A DNA stretch of 64,000 nucleotides from Rallus limicola (GCA_022605955.1 JAKCOZ010000007.1:34450991-34514990), one strand, 5' to 3'; positions 12,530 to 23,833 are shown, numbered from the stretch's first letter. Made by a program: numbers and translations. Notes: generated from the sequence alone by a model not told the origin.

Positions 12530-13940
12530 GAATCATACATTGGTTTGGATTGGAAGGGACTACAACTTCTCTGGGCAACATGTTCCAGTGCCTTCCCACC
12601 CTCAAAGTAAAGAATTTTTTCCCTTATATCTAATCTAAATCTGCCTGCTTTTAGTTAAAAGCCATCATCCCTTTTCCTATCACTCCATGCCCTTGTAAAA
12701 AGTCCCTCTCTGTAGTTTCAGTAGGCACCTTCAGGTACTGGAAGGCTGCTATAAGGTCTCCTGGACCCTCCCCTTCTCCAGGTTGAACAAGTCCAACTCT
12801 CTCAGCCTGTCTTCATAGGAGTGGTGCTTCAGCCCCATGTCTTTCTTGTACTGGGGATCCCATAGCTGGACACAGTACTCCAGGTACAGAGTAGAAGGGC
12901 AGAATCACCTGGACCTGCTGATCACACTGCTCTTGATGTAGCCCAGGATACAGCTGGCTTTCTGGACTGCAAATGCACATTACCAGGTCATATTGAGCTT
13001 TTCACCCACCAACAGCCCCAGGTCCTTCTCCTTAGGGCTGCTTTCAATCCATTCTACACCCACCCTGCAGTTGTGCTTGGGATCACCGTGACCCATGTGC
13101 AGGACCTTGCACTTGGCCTTGTTGAACTTCATGTGGTTCACATGGGCCCACCTCTCTAAGCTTGTCAAGGTCCCTCTGGGTATCATCCCTTTCCTCCAGT
13201 GTGTTGAGTGCTCTGCACTGGTGATGTCATCAGCATACTTCCTGAGGCTACACTTGACCCCACTGTCCATGTCTCAGAGAAAGATATGAAACACTGCTGG
13301 TCCCAGTACCAGCCCCTGAGGAACACCACTCATCGCTGGTCTCTACTTGGACATCAAGACATTGATTGCAACTCTTTGAGTGTGACTCAATGCCAATTCA
13401 TTATTTACCAAGTGGTCCACCTGTCAAATTAATGTCTTTCCAATTTAGAGACAAGGATAATCTCTAGGACAATGTTAGATGCCTTGCACACATCCAGACA
13501 GATGAATCAGTTGCCCTTCCCCTATCCACCAGTGCTGTAACTCCATTGTAGAACGTCACCAAATCTGTCCAGCACAGTTTGCTCTTAGTGAAGCCATGTT
13601 TGTTGTCACCAAACATGTCCTTATTTTCCATTAGCCTAAGTAGTTTCCAGAAGGATCTGCTCCAGGATCTTGATAGGCACAGAGGTAAGACTGATCTGTC
13701 TGTAGTTCCCCAGGTCTTCCCTTTTCCCCTGTTTAAAAATAGGAGCTGTGTCTCCCCTTTCGCAGTCAGTGGGTACTTCACCAGACTGCCATGATGTCTC
13801 AAATATGATGGAGAGTGGCTTAGCCACTTCATCTGCCAGTTCCTTCAGGACCTGTGGATGCATCTTGTCAGGTTCCATGGGCTTGTGCACATTCAGGTTC
13901 CTTGGATGGTCTCTAACTTTATCTTTTTCTGACCAGATTT
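12530..13940 (-). pseudogene. CR1 LINE copy with decayed reverse-transcriptase ORF
   Basis: The longest CR1 copy in the window, read on the minus strand from about 13940. The frame at 13944-13636 carries H-P-Q-V-L-K-E-L-A-D-E-V, W-Q-S-G-E-V-P-T-D and the N-Y-R-x-I-S-L-T-S-V-P block of the reverse-transcriptase N-terminal half. An overlapping frame at 13832-13464 carries H-G-F-T-K-S-K-L-C and A-L-V-D-R-G-R-A-T-D. The frame at 13270-12980 begins just before K-Y-A-D-D, the catalytic YADD box (F/Y-A-D-D in the family), then gives the L-E-R-W-A and K-D-L-G-L-L-V blocks. At least two frameshifts separate these pieces. The C-terminal region and 3' UTR follow at about 12970-12530, with a deletion of roughly 100 bases in the 3' UTR compared with other copies here. 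The endonuclease domain is absent. Non-functional. Confidence 0.95.
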
Positions 13941-15000
13941 TCACCCAATAAACTCCAAATGAGGTTTGCAGCTGGGGAAGAAGCTTAATTGTAGTATTTT
14001 ATTTGTGCAATGAAGACTTAGGAGATTGCCTGTTAGTAGCCAAGGAGAGGCTCTACTAATCACAGACTGCGGATGTACTGGAAATTGATGGAAATGAAAA
14101 GTCTGTGACCTTTGGGAGTCACAAACCCCTTGAAGAATGTTTCAGAGGAATCTCCTCCCATGGGGAAATGTTGCAATCTTCAGTTTTATCGGTTTCTTCA
14201 AGTTCCAAATTCTTTAAAACTGGATGTTACTAAAGCCCCATGGCTCTGTGATGATGAACAATGTGGCACCATGTGGGTGCTGGGATATTTATGCCCACAA
14301 GCACAACTGTTCATCTCTTGTTTGCACACACCCCCCCTCCAGCCTTTCCCCCCTGCCTGACAAATTCAGGTTTTGAGGGGTGGAAGAACTCTCCTGGGAC
14401 ATCTTACAACTCTCAGCTAGGGTTTCCCCTTGCCAACCCTCCTCTATCCTGGCTCTGCAGCCTGGTGCTGCTCACCTTTCACTGCTTCCCTTGGGGATCT
14501 CCCGACAGTCTCAGTCACACTCAGCTTTGCGGCAAAGCTTCTCCAATTTGTTTGTTATTTCTCCTCTAGCTTTATTTATGAAAGTTGCATGTCAAAATGC
14601 CCTCCCCCTCATTACCACCCCTTTGCTTTCTGTTTTCTTTCCTGACGGATGTTTTACCCTGACACACCAAATAAAGACACAAACCAGGAGGTGGAGAACA
14701 TCTGGTCCTGGCTGCAAGATCATCATCAAGAAGAGAAGCTCCTAGAGATAAAATAATGTTTCTCCCTTTCTCAGGACCTTGCTGTGGTATGTTCAGGGCT
14801 TCCTGCCCCAGCTCCTGGGGCAGCCAGCAGCCCCTGGCCAAGGCTCTGCTCTTCCTAGTGCAACTACAGTCTGCAAATGTTTAAAAGCAGTTTCTTTAGA
14901 GTTAGCCACATGCTTCAAATTGTTATGTGGTTAACCACTGAGAACAAACCCCCACACAAATACCTACGGATCAACTTGCTCAAGCCAGGGTGGTAGCAGT
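13941..15000. other. Unique non-coding sequence
   Basis: Single-copy sequence downstream of the long CR1 copy. Several overlapping frames at 14112-14841 occupy both strands of a moderately GC-rich stretch and have no domain, so they are treated as chance ORFs. Confidence 0.5.
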
Positions 15001-15022
15001 GGGGACGGAAAGGGAGGGGGGG
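15001..15022 (+). other. Potential G-quadruplex on the plus strand
   Basis: GGGG, then a 7-base loop, GGG, one base, then a 7-G run. This fits four G-triplets with loops of 1 to 7. It lies about 80 bases upstream of a CpG-richer pocket. Confidence 0.6.
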
Positions 15023-15084
15023 AAGCTTCCTCATTTTGCTTTTGATGAGAAGAAAAGAGTTTTCTCTTGACTATTCTGAACTGC

Positions 15085-15185
15085 AAGCAGCCGCCGCGTC
15101 ACAGTGCACGCTGGTTGTTGCCGTTTGCACATTTGTTTGCATTTACCGATGATGAAAGGAGGCTTGTTCGACAGCCGTGGTCATG
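15085..15185. other. CpG-retaining pocket
   Basis: About eight CpG dinucleotides in roughly 100 bases, including GCCGCCGCGTCAC, inside otherwise CpG-poor sequence. This fits either an unmethylated regulatory element or selective constraint. It is too small for a formal CpG island. No open frame with splice sites was found. Confidence 0.4.
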
Positions 15186-15192
15186 TACACCA

Positions 15193-15243
15193 TGGGCCAA
15201 GTCCTCCTCTGGTGTAAGTCAGCTTGTCTGGTGAATGGGAGTT
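15193..15243 (+). repeat. Possible ancient MITE-like fragment
   Basis: GGGCCAAGTCCTCCTCTGG followed by GTGTAAGTCAGC resembles a widespread amniote fossil repeat containing 'GGGCCAAATCCTC ... CTGGTGTAAATCAGC'. Only one arm is visible. Similarity is judged from memory of the consensus, so confidence is limited. Confidence 0.4.
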
Positions 15244-17399
15244 AAAAACGTGACCTCCGCTCCACTCGTGCTGTGCAAATGCCAAGCTGGGGGAACACTT
15301 CTGAGCTTTGACATTGCCCTATCCCATGTCCCTTAACTCTTATAAAAGCTGAATGCTTTTCTGCTGACTCACAGAGGCAGATGGATTTCGTTAACTCCAG
15401 CCGAGATAGAGGAGGATACATGAAAAGCATCGCTGCCTTCCAGGGGGGGTTGAACCCAGCTTTGGAGTATGGGGCAGGGGGACCAAGCAAGGAGCTTCAC
15501 ATCACGCCCTGTTCAACATGGATGGAGCTTGGCTCCTGGGTACTGCATGGAGAGCTATGCATGGTCCAGGCTGAGCCCTGCTGCTAAAGAGCGTCTGAAA
15601 TAATGAACCCTATGGTTGTTCCCTCCCCCACTTCATGCCCTCTCTTTGAAGCACTGCAGCTCCCCAAAGCCCAAGTGAGAGACGTAGAGCAACAACAACC
15701 TAAACACCCCAAAATAAGCCCAGATCTTGAAAACCCTTAGTAATTCCATTGACTCTACTTAAATTCTCTTAAATTACGGAGTTTTTTAGTGAAGTAAATT
15801 AACTTCCATTTACTTGCATTTCCATTTGAGGACTTTGAAGCCACTGAAGATAAAATTGTCTTACAAACCCAATCCTACACAGGGACAGTTTCCAAACATG
15901 ATTGGCATAGTTGTTCTTGTAGTGCTCATGAGAGTGGACCCAAGTGGAGATACAGATAATTATTTGATCATGGGCCAACTTTAAGTTTCACCTTAAATTT
16001 ATTTTCATTTATAAAATGGTGGATTAAAGAGTCTACAAGGTGGCTAGAAGAGTCTTGAGGGAGCAGCTGCATATCAAGTGTGATGTACTTTGCCCAGGTA
16101 CGAAACAAAATTGCCCTTTTTTGTGGAAAATACTGTGCAAAGGAGGGGTTAAAAGCTTTGGATGTGGGGAAGAGTTTCGGTGAAAGTGGTTTAGTTCCTC
16201 TGGTCCATTTATCATCTGAGAAGAGAAACATCGCTGTGCGTATGAAGTTGGCTCTGCAGGACTCTATGCCTGTCAAAACTGTTTATCTGCACTTGCCAAC
16301 AACAGCAAGAAAGGCAGGAGGACTGGCAGCCGTGATGGTGAATGAGTTCGACACAGGGAGCAAGGGCGCATGAGTTGAACCTCCTCACTGGTGCAGAAAC
16401 GGAAAAGGAGGGAGGGAAAGAACATTAAAGCATGATGTGTCTAATCTTAGAGAGCTGAATGGTGCAGTTTGCCACAGAAAGAAAAGATCTTTTGCAGAGT
16501 TTCTTCATGGGCAACTGCTTACAAATGTCTTAGTGGCCAGTTAGTCCTCGTGCTGCTCAAGGTACTGGAGGAAGTGCCAGCAGAAACAGCTACTGAGGGA
16601 TACCAGTACATTAACGTTACTGGCAGTGGGTAGCTGAGTTGGGAACATTGCACTTAGATAACTCTAAACTAATGTGGTAATCACTTTTTAATGAACTATT
16701 TAGTACTTGGTGCAGTTATATGAAGGAGTATAAGAATTTCCCACTTTCTAAATCAGATGGAACTTTACACTTATGGGAGGGCTATCAGGGTTTAAACAAA
16801 AAAAAAAAAAAAACAAAGCAGGGTAGGGAAGAGAATTCAGGTTTATAAAAAGAAACATGTACACAATGAGTTGAAGGTTGTGCTCCTGCACTTCCCGGTC
16901 TGGGTGTGAGCAGAAGAGGAAATACCAAAATACAACCAGAAAAACTATTCCCACAGCATTTCCAACCAGGCTGAGGCCAGAAATTTCTCAGTCATGCAAA
17001 AAATGGGGAAAAAAACCCTGAAATGTCCCAGTCCCAAGCACACTGATCATTGGGAATCCAACAAAATTGCTGAAGCTAGGAGATTTGGGTATACCTAGAC
17101 ATATCTTTGTATTTCCTCTGAGTTCTCATCTGTACTCAGTATTTTCTGCGGTCCACTGATTCCTGGGGACATTTTCAGCTCTTCTGCCAGCTTTGAGAGG
17201 ATTGCCTTTCTGCTACAGCCACTTTAATGGCAGCTCTGGCTGCAGACCACCAAACTGTATGTTAACTTCAAGACAGGGCACCATGGTCCAGACTAATATA
17301 GATGAGGGGTTCCTTGTCCTCCCTTTCATTTTTGGGGGGTTAGTCCCATACAATGAAAATACAAACCTATGAAGACAGCCAATAATCACAGCAAGCATG
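15244..17399. other. Unique non-coding sequence
   Basis: No gene or clear repeat apart from an A16 run at 16798-16813. The frame at 16080-16373 (97 codons) has no recognisable domain and an opposing frame on the other strand. Confidence 0.5.
16798..16813 (+). repeat. A16 homopolymer
   Basis: Uninterrupted A run, preceded by TTTAAAC. No retroposed body was recognised upstream. Confidence 0.9.
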
Positions 17400-17640
17400 A
17401 CAGAATGGTTTGTTCTAGTTCCAACTCCCTGCCACAGACAGGGACACCTCCCACTAGACCTCCCAAAGCACCGTCCAGCCTAGCTTTGAATACTTTCAGG
17501 GTGTAATACATCCACAACTTCCCTGGGCAACCTGTTCCAGTGTTTCACCACCCTCACAGTGAAAAATTGCTTCCTTATATCTAGTCTAAATCCAACATTT
17601 CAGTGCATAAAATGCCATCACTTTCAGCATTGCCCCATGT
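17400..17640 (-). mobile_element. CR1 LINE 3' UTR fragment
   Basis: On the plus strand the order is CAGAATGGTTTG, CTCCCTGCCACAGACAGGGA, CACCTCCCACTAGACC, ACAACTTCCCTGGGCAACCT, GTTCCAGTG, then GTGAAAAATTGCTTCCTTAT. This is the reverse complement of a CR1 3' terminal region. A short deletion removes the usual bases just inside the tail. Coding sequence is absent. Its divergence suggests an older subfamily than the copy at 8561-9116. Confidence 0.93.
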
Positions 17641-18746
17641 TAGTCATTAAAACTGAATCCCTGAAAGCTTGCAGGCAGAAAAGACAAGAGTTTGATCTGG
17701 CTGGTCTCACATCAACCTTCCACTGATACTAAAGAAAACCTTGAAGAAGAGCAGCAGGATCATGTTCAAAGGGTTGTGAAGGAAGCTGGCACACCAGGCA
17801 ATTAATTTAAAACTTCAGATTTGGAAGCTCTGAAAAGATTTTGGAAAAGTTCTCTTTCCCTTTACTGGTCTAAAAAAAAGGAAAGTATTCTCTCCAGCAA
17901 AACCCCAAGACTCTAAATGTTAAAGTCTGTTGATTGACATGCAGTACTATATACTGGGATTCGGGACATTTTCAATAGTCTAATGAAAATCGGGGCTAAA
18001 GTAAAATCACTGTAAAAAGCTCTTTTCCCCATAGATGTTTCCTAACATCTAAGCAATTTATGAATCAAGTTTTGTTTGTTTTTTTTTTTTTTTCTCAAAT
18101 TAGGGAATCCAATCCTTGGAGCAGCTCCAAAGAGAAGCTCAGGAATGTTCAGTGCAATCACAGCCTCCAGCTATGGGACAGAACAAAAGTTGCAACAGTG
18201 GTGATGCTTCATCTTCCACATCTTACTCCAACACCACTTCCATGGGTGCCAGCACTGAAATATACATCAAAGAGGTCTGAGAAAGCAATTTTTTTTTATT
18301 TTCAAGCGCCGAGTCACTGATTTGGAGACCGCTCAACTCATTACACTTGTGAGTGACTGCAGTTTAACTGAAAGCACTTAAGGCTAGCAATGCCCTCATG
18401 TCTAAAAACGAAGTTAAGACCTCAGCTAAGCCTCCTGTCTGACTACAGCTTTCACGTTCATTTAGAGCAGCGTAGCACTCAGCATTTTCCCTCCAACAAC
18501 AGAAAGCCCCTTTCTGGCCTCCCGGAACTTTGCTGCATGAAATACATTTTTCACTTCTACTGCAAACTATTTAAGAGACAATAGGAGAAATAGTTGCCAC
18601 ATGGCTTCTTCTTAAAACTATAAGTCTAGATCAACAGTAAAACATAAAAGGCCAACGAAATGCAACAAACACTCATAAAAAGCTTGGGTTTTTTTCTTTG
18701 AAGATTAGTTTTTGCTGAGATTGAGACATTGTGATTTACTCAATGT
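17641..18746. other. Unique non-coding sequence
   Basis: Nothing recognised except a T15 run at 18079-18093. The frame at 18060-18320 begins in this homopolymer and has no domain. Confidence 0.5.
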
Positions 18747-18860
18747 GGGCCCCATTCTGCAAGTCTGTTCTTATGTGAGCTTTTTCTTAAAGTCAGTGAG
18801 GTTGTTTGTGTGCGTAGAAGTTCCTTACATGAGTAAGGGCTCACAGAACCTGGCCTTATA
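18747..18860 (+). repeat. Ancient palindromic MITE-like element
   Basis: Begins GGGCCCCATTCTGCAA and ends in CACAGAACCTGGCCTTA, which is roughly its inverted complement. The interior has TTATGTGAGC, an AAAGTCAGTGAGG centre and TTACATGAGTAAGG, again roughly mirrored. This layout matches a class of decayed amniote MITEs built around 'ATTGAAGTCAATGG' centres. The family name is not asserted. There is no coding capacity. Confidence 0.6.
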
Positions 18861-19267
18861 CATTTTCTTACAGCAAACTTTACATAGACATTACCTGGGC
18901 TGTAGAGCAGTGTGTACTTTTTTTTTTTTTAGGAATTAAAAATGGACCTCAGTTGCTTTTTTTTCTTTTGGAAAAATAGTTCTACCTTCAGCTTCACCCA
19001 TCTGCTTATTGCAGTTTGCTCAGCAGTCACAGTGAATAAACGTGCTCAGCCTTTGTCCCCATTTCAGAGCTGATCTGTACCAACCATGCTCAGCCCCAGC
19101 GCGCTGTAACTCACCAGGATGCGTGCAGTCTGAATTCCCATTCCAGATTTGGTCCTCAATCCTAAGGCCATTATTCCATCTCAGACTAAAATCATGTTCT
19201 CCCATGGACAGCTGAAAAAGAGCATGTTTCTTCAGGTTTTCTTGTCCCCAAAAATAAAAGAAAGTGA

Positions 19268-19277
19268 AATAAAATAA

Positions 19278-19307
<30 letters not shown>
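19268..19307 (+). repeat. (AAAT)n-(AAT)10 microsatellite
   Basis: AAATAAAATAAA leads into ten uninterrupted AAT units (19278-19307). On the minus strand the array reads as ten tyrosine codons within a chance frame. Confidence 0.97.
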
Positions 19308-19309
<2 letters not shown>

Positions 19310-19451
19310 AAATCCAATGGACGGCAATCCCCAAAGTTCTGGAGCCTAAGATTGTTGATCTGCTTCCATAAATGTCCTGACCGGTGAGGAGACACAGGCA
19401 CTACAACTGGAAAAAGAGCAGGAAGGAAAACCTACCATGTGAGCAAAGTTT

Positions 19452-19505
19452 AAAAAAAAAAGGGGGGGTGGGGGGGAGGTTGGAAAGAGAGGGAGAGAAA
19501 AAGGT
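19452..19505 (+). repeat. A-run/G-run purine tract with G-quadruplex potential
   Basis: Ten A residues are followed by G7-T-G7 (19462-19476) and then a purine-only stretch to about 19505. G7-T-G7 can provide four G-triplets with single-base loops. The abrupt poly-A to poly-G switch superficially resembles a retroviral polypurine tract, but no LTR follows. Confidence 0.75.
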
Positions 19506-19617
19506 CTGCTCAGTGGACAGCACTTGGGCTGATAGCAAGGGATTTCAGGAAATCCAAACACTCAGACAGGAAATCTGAACACTGGATAAACATGCCATAA
19601 TCTCCACAGATACAGTT

Positions 19618-19735
19618 AACGTGCTGCGCCTCCCGTTAACCCTTAGCCTGCCCGTGGCTGAGGCTGAAATCAGATACGAAACGCCTGGAAATACAAGCTT
19701 CCCGGGGGGAAGCTCCAAAGTCTGAGCGCTCCAAA
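19618..19735. other. CpG-retaining pocket with short inverted repeat
   Basis: About eight or nine CpGs in under 120 bases, in CpG-poor surroundings. It includes an 8-base inverted repeat, AGCTTCCC at 19696-19703 and GGGAAGCT at 19707-19714, around a GGG loop. It passes directly into the paired tandem duplications at 19712-19773. Confidence 0.5.
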
Positions 19736-19773
19736 GTCTGAGCAACAGCCCTGCATTCAACAGCCCTGCATTC
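19712..19773 (+). repeat. Two abutting exact tandem duplications
   Basis: A 16-base unit (GCTCCAAAGTCTGAGC) occurs twice with no gap at 19712-19727 and 19728-19743. A different 15-base unit (AACAGCCCTGCATTC) then occurs twice at 19744-19758 and 19759-19773. All copies are exact, so both duplications are recent. Confidence 0.97.
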
Positions 19774-20462
19774 AATCCTCCCCTCTCTTTCCCCACACTC
19801 CTCTGGCCAGGGTATTTTCCTCACTTTATCTCTGCATAGTGATGCTTTAGTTAAAAAGTGTACGATTTTCTTCCTCTGGGAAGGAAACACTGCTGTGTCG
19901 TGAGCAGAGAAACGTGCCTGCATGCCAGTGTGCCACCAAGTTGTTTTTCATGGGCTTTTCCCCCTCTTTTGCTGTAGCACAAGATTTGTATGGCTGGCTG
20001 TGGGAGGCTTACAGGGTACCAGTGATGATACACTCCAGGGCTGGTGCAGCAGGGTTGGGAGGGGGTGCTCACCTTAGAAAGAGAGCGTTCTTAAAGGAAC
20101 AGGGGAGTTTGAAAACTGACTTTATTCCATTTTGTCAAAGAATCAAGGATCAAAGTCCCCAGTCCTTACTAAAATTAAGTTTAAACCTATTTGGTTGCTT
20201 GTCTTTGGACTTTGATCTTTGTGTCTTGTGGTTTACTCCCCATCATGAACAGCATCACTTCTTTTCCTTTTCTTTGAGGTTTCCTAATAGATTTGTTTTA
20301 TAAGATCTACCTTAGTTAAAATACGAATGTAAAACTCTTAGCTACAACAACAATAAAGAACACTAACATTTCATAGAGCTGACCCCTTCCCCTCCCCATG
20401 ATGTAATTAATAAAGTTATGGTTACATGAGATCTGTCCAATTGAAATCCACAGAACTATAAG
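19774..20462. other. Unique non-coding sequence
   Basis: Single-copy sequence. The frame at 19914-20303 (129 codons) has no recognised domain. No repeat was identified. Confidence 0.5.
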
Positions 20463-20503
20463 CACGCACACACACACACACGCATGCACACACACACACA
20501 CAC
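20463..20503 (+). repeat. (CA)n microsatellite with central GCATGC interruption
   Basis: CA dinucleotides on both sides of a central CGCATGCA interruption. On the minus strand it gives a cysteine/valine-rich chance frame. Confidence 0.97.
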
Positions 20504-22639
20504 TGAATTAAGCCCCCCGTATGTCTGGAGGATGGGGACTTCACTGGGTTTTCTGTAGGAGGACAATTGCAGATTTCACTGTTTTCAGAGTTACAGGCTC
20601 CTAAGGCAAGGGCCCACTTCCAAAAATGCTGCTTCTCTTAGAATTCTTTTTTTTTTTTAGAACAGTCCTGCCTAAAGCATCTTGGAAAGAAGATGTGTCT
20701 TCAGATTTTCTGGTTCTCATAGGACTTCACAGCAATAAAAAAAAGATAAAAATTAATACCTTGAATTTCACTTTGCCATTTTCTGGCAGAAGGAACTAGA
20801 CACAGAGGTAATATCCACCAACCGGTGCCCTTGCTTAAGGCATTGGCAATTAGTGGATCATAAATAGCCTTTATGCAAGTCCCACACACAGTATTAATCT
20901 GTATCATTACACTAAGGTACCCACCATGAGCAAAGTAGGAGCACTATAGGAAAAGGCTTCCTTCAGCACTGTCTACTACTTACAGTGTGTTTCTTCTTTC
21001 TAAGACAGAAACTCTGGCAAACCAGCACCCTTTACAGCATTCCTCAGAAGTGGCCAAGCTTGGAAATTCTGCCTGGTCTACGAAGATAGCTCATATTGGA
21101 CAAGTGATGCTGCCTGGCAGCAGAGTTGGGGTGGAAAACAGGGCTTTTGGGACATCCCTGCCTTAGGAAACTTCTGGTTCCCAGCCCAGTTCCGAGTCAG
21201 GAAAGCTCTTTCCGGTTGTATCCTCACATTCCCAGTCATTCTCCTACTACTATTTAGGATGCCTGAGGCCAGTGATGGAGATTGGTCCCTACAAGTGTGG
21301 CTGGAGTGCTGGCGGCAGCATCTGTACAAAGAACTGGTAGAACAAAGGCTTTGCTTAAAAGACATGAAGTCATTCCCCTTGCCTAGCACGTGCTACATGA
21401 AACAAGTACCAAATGGTTGCTTGATGATGTCAGGAGGGAACTGGTGGAAAAACAGGGAAAAATTAAAACATGTCATGGTTTTTTTTCCTTCTTGTTCCAT
21501 GTGCTTTGCCAGTGAGCTATTTCAGTTATTCACTTTTTTTTTTTCCATAGAAGTTCTTCTGTTGTCATGCTTTTCTTCACCTCCCCATTTCTTGTATTTT
21601 CCCTGCAGTGGCACTCCTTCCAGCAGCGAAAGGAAATCAAAAATAGAGGAAAAGTATGAAGTGCAGTATTCTCTTTCCAGTACAACTGGAAAAAAGAAAA
21701 TATTCATAAACCCTCAAAAAAAGGCATTCTGAAAAAGATCCCTCTTAAGATCATGAGACTTTTCATTTGAAAATGTTCAAGCAGCTCTAGGGAAAAAAAA
21801 AAGGAGCTGGGGGAAGTGGGATATAATTTATTACCACTAACATCTGCTGTAAATCAGTTAGAGGTAGGCAAACATTCCCTGCCAGGGCAGAGTTAGGTCA
21901 AGGTGAGAGGGGATAAAGCAATAATTAAAAAGACCAGTGTCCTCCAGCTACCTTCAATAGGCCGTGTAGTAGAAGAGCAAGTGCTTTCTACAAAACTGGG
22001 TTTTGTCTAGAAAAGCTTCAAAGGAGGGGGTTGGGGGAAATCATTGGTATATTCCATGGGAAACTATCAGTTTATTCACACAGCTCCAACAATTCCCATA
22101 CAGAACTGCGAAAAGTGTTATACTTCTGTTTTTCCAGTTAAAAATTGGAAACAAGGTTGGGCTTATTGTGAAAAGTTTCGTTTGATGGGAATTTTGGTTG
22201 AAAAGCAGTATGTAAAGGTGTTATTTTTCAGCCTTGGCAAAAGGGAAAGCAGGGGCAGCACGGTGGGTAGAATAGTGAAGCTAAGAAAAACAAACCATGC
22301 AGAAACATTTCAGCAGAAACAGGGTAGAGAGAGGACTTCAAACTCAGTCTGGAAGAATTATTGAAGCTAAACAGTGGATAAAGATTCCTGAAAGGGCACA
22401 GCAGCTGCAAAAAATCTCCTATCACCTGAGGAAAAAAGCAAAAGGCCTTACTCAAGACAGATGTGAAGATGTTTGCTTTTAAATTGAAAAGAAACCCCAA
22501 CCCTCCACCACATCCACCCTTAATGTACCCGCAGCAGCTGAGCTCTCTGCTCCCTAGCTCTGTATCTGCTGTGATGTAACTTTCTACAGTCCTGGAGCTG
22601 ATAACGAATCTCTCACTTCTTCCACAGAGAACTCTGTAG
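20504..22639. other. Unique non-coding sequence
   Basis: No gene recognised. The 157-codon frame at 21259-21732 has no domain, crosses T-rich low-complexity sequence and overlaps minus-strand frames, so it is treated as chance. Short T and A runs occur at about 20649, 21535 and 21791. Confidence 0.5.
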
Positions 22640-22860
22640 CTACTGAATTAAGACAAATCAGTTCATTAAAGATTAAAAGGGTTTAGCTATGTGAAAGTTA
22701 AAGTGCACGGAATTATAATTGAGATTGTGAACAAAATGCTTGTGAAGGAGTTATCATTAACCTATGAGGCCCCAAGCTGTTATCTTTCATGTTTCAATGA
22801 CAAGCCTTATCATTAGAAATAGTTAGAAATTTATTCTTTTTTTCCAGCATAGATTTGAAA
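22640..22860. promoter_or_regulatory. Possible conserved non-coding element
   Basis: AT-rich non-repetitive sequence with several TTATCATTA-type (GATA-like) and ATTAA-type (homeodomain-like) words close together. These include GTTATCATTAACC at about 22751 and CTTATCATTAG at about 22806. There are no repeats and no open frame with splice sites. This is a guess from motif density. Confidence 0.2.
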
Positions 22861-23813
22861 TGAAGATCAGTTCTTCAATTTTCACCGCCCTATTTAGTGG
22901 ATTTGGAGAAGGATTCAACCAAATAATGAAAACATTTGGAGAAAAAAGAAATCATGGGTCCCAGTTTTGTCATTCTTCACCCTTCCATCACCCTGAGGCT
23001 TTACAGCCTTGAAAACGGAAAAAAAAAAGACTTAATATATTCATGTGAAACTAATTTACTTTCCCTTTAGAACATGGCCATGTCCATGCGCTCAGCAATC
23101 CCAGACCTCTCAGTAGCTCCCAGAAACGGGATGCCAGAGGAATACTGCAAAACGCTTAAACAAAGTTCCCCATTCACACGGTGACTCTATCTGGGTTTAC
23201 ATCAACATGTGCTAAAACTTAGCAAATACTAGAGAAAATTAGCAGAAAACACTAACCAAAAGGAACTCATGAACACTGATATGTCCAACCATAAGCTATA
23301 AATACTATTTTTCCTCACAAAACTTCAGTAATTAACTGGTTTAGAGGCTTCGTGCTGTGCTGGAAAACGTATCTCTTTGTGCACTGGCTTTTGGTTTTAA
23401 CATGTTTGCTTGGAGATCCCTGCCAATTTTATTACTAGTCCGGTCCTTCCCAAATGAGCAGTTGAGGAGGTTTACTTTTGAGATCAGCATCCTTGCTGGC
23501 AATGTTGCGTTAGGAAAAGCACTTCATCCAGCAGCAAACCTTGTGCTTTCACATTACCCAAGAAACATTGCCACTTTCCCCACTGTTCATTCAGTGGAAT
23601 ACAGCAGAAGCTGTGTTCTAACAGGTTTAACGACATGTTTGTACATTTATTAAGCAAATAGCACCTCTTGACGTTAGGAAAAGGTCCAGGCATCAGAAAC
23701 TGCCTTGACAAGAAGCACTTGACCCTTGGTGGTAACTACAGGCTGTACCAATGTGTAGGAGGCTATGCACCTTGCCTTTTCAACTGTTTTTATAGTTTTA
23801 GTTCATTTTAATG
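22861..23813. other. Unique non-coding sequence
   Basis: Nothing recognised. The frame at 23357-23653 has no domain. The stretch ends in the A20 run preceding the next CR1. Confidence 0.5.
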
Positions 23814-23833
23814 AAAAAAAAAAAAAAAAAAAA
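23814..23833 (+). repeat. A20 homopolymer at the 5' edge of a CR1 copy
   Basis: Twenty uninterrupted A residues directly adjoin the 5' truncation point of the plus-strand CR1. This may be a pre-existing A tract used as target or a sequence formed during integration. Confidence 0.9.

Noticed and set aside
19452..19505. Retroviral polypurine tract and LTR
   Set aside because: The A-run to G-run switch looks similar, but no LTR boundaries, second LTR or gag/pol relic could be found nearby.
20150..20180. Another ancient MITE arm (CCCCAGTCCTTACTAAAATT)
   Set aside because: Only about 20 bases match the expected pattern and no inverted partner is visible.
21259..21732. 157-codon frame
   Set aside because: It crosses T-rich low-complexity sequence, has no domain, and is overlapped by minus-strand frames.
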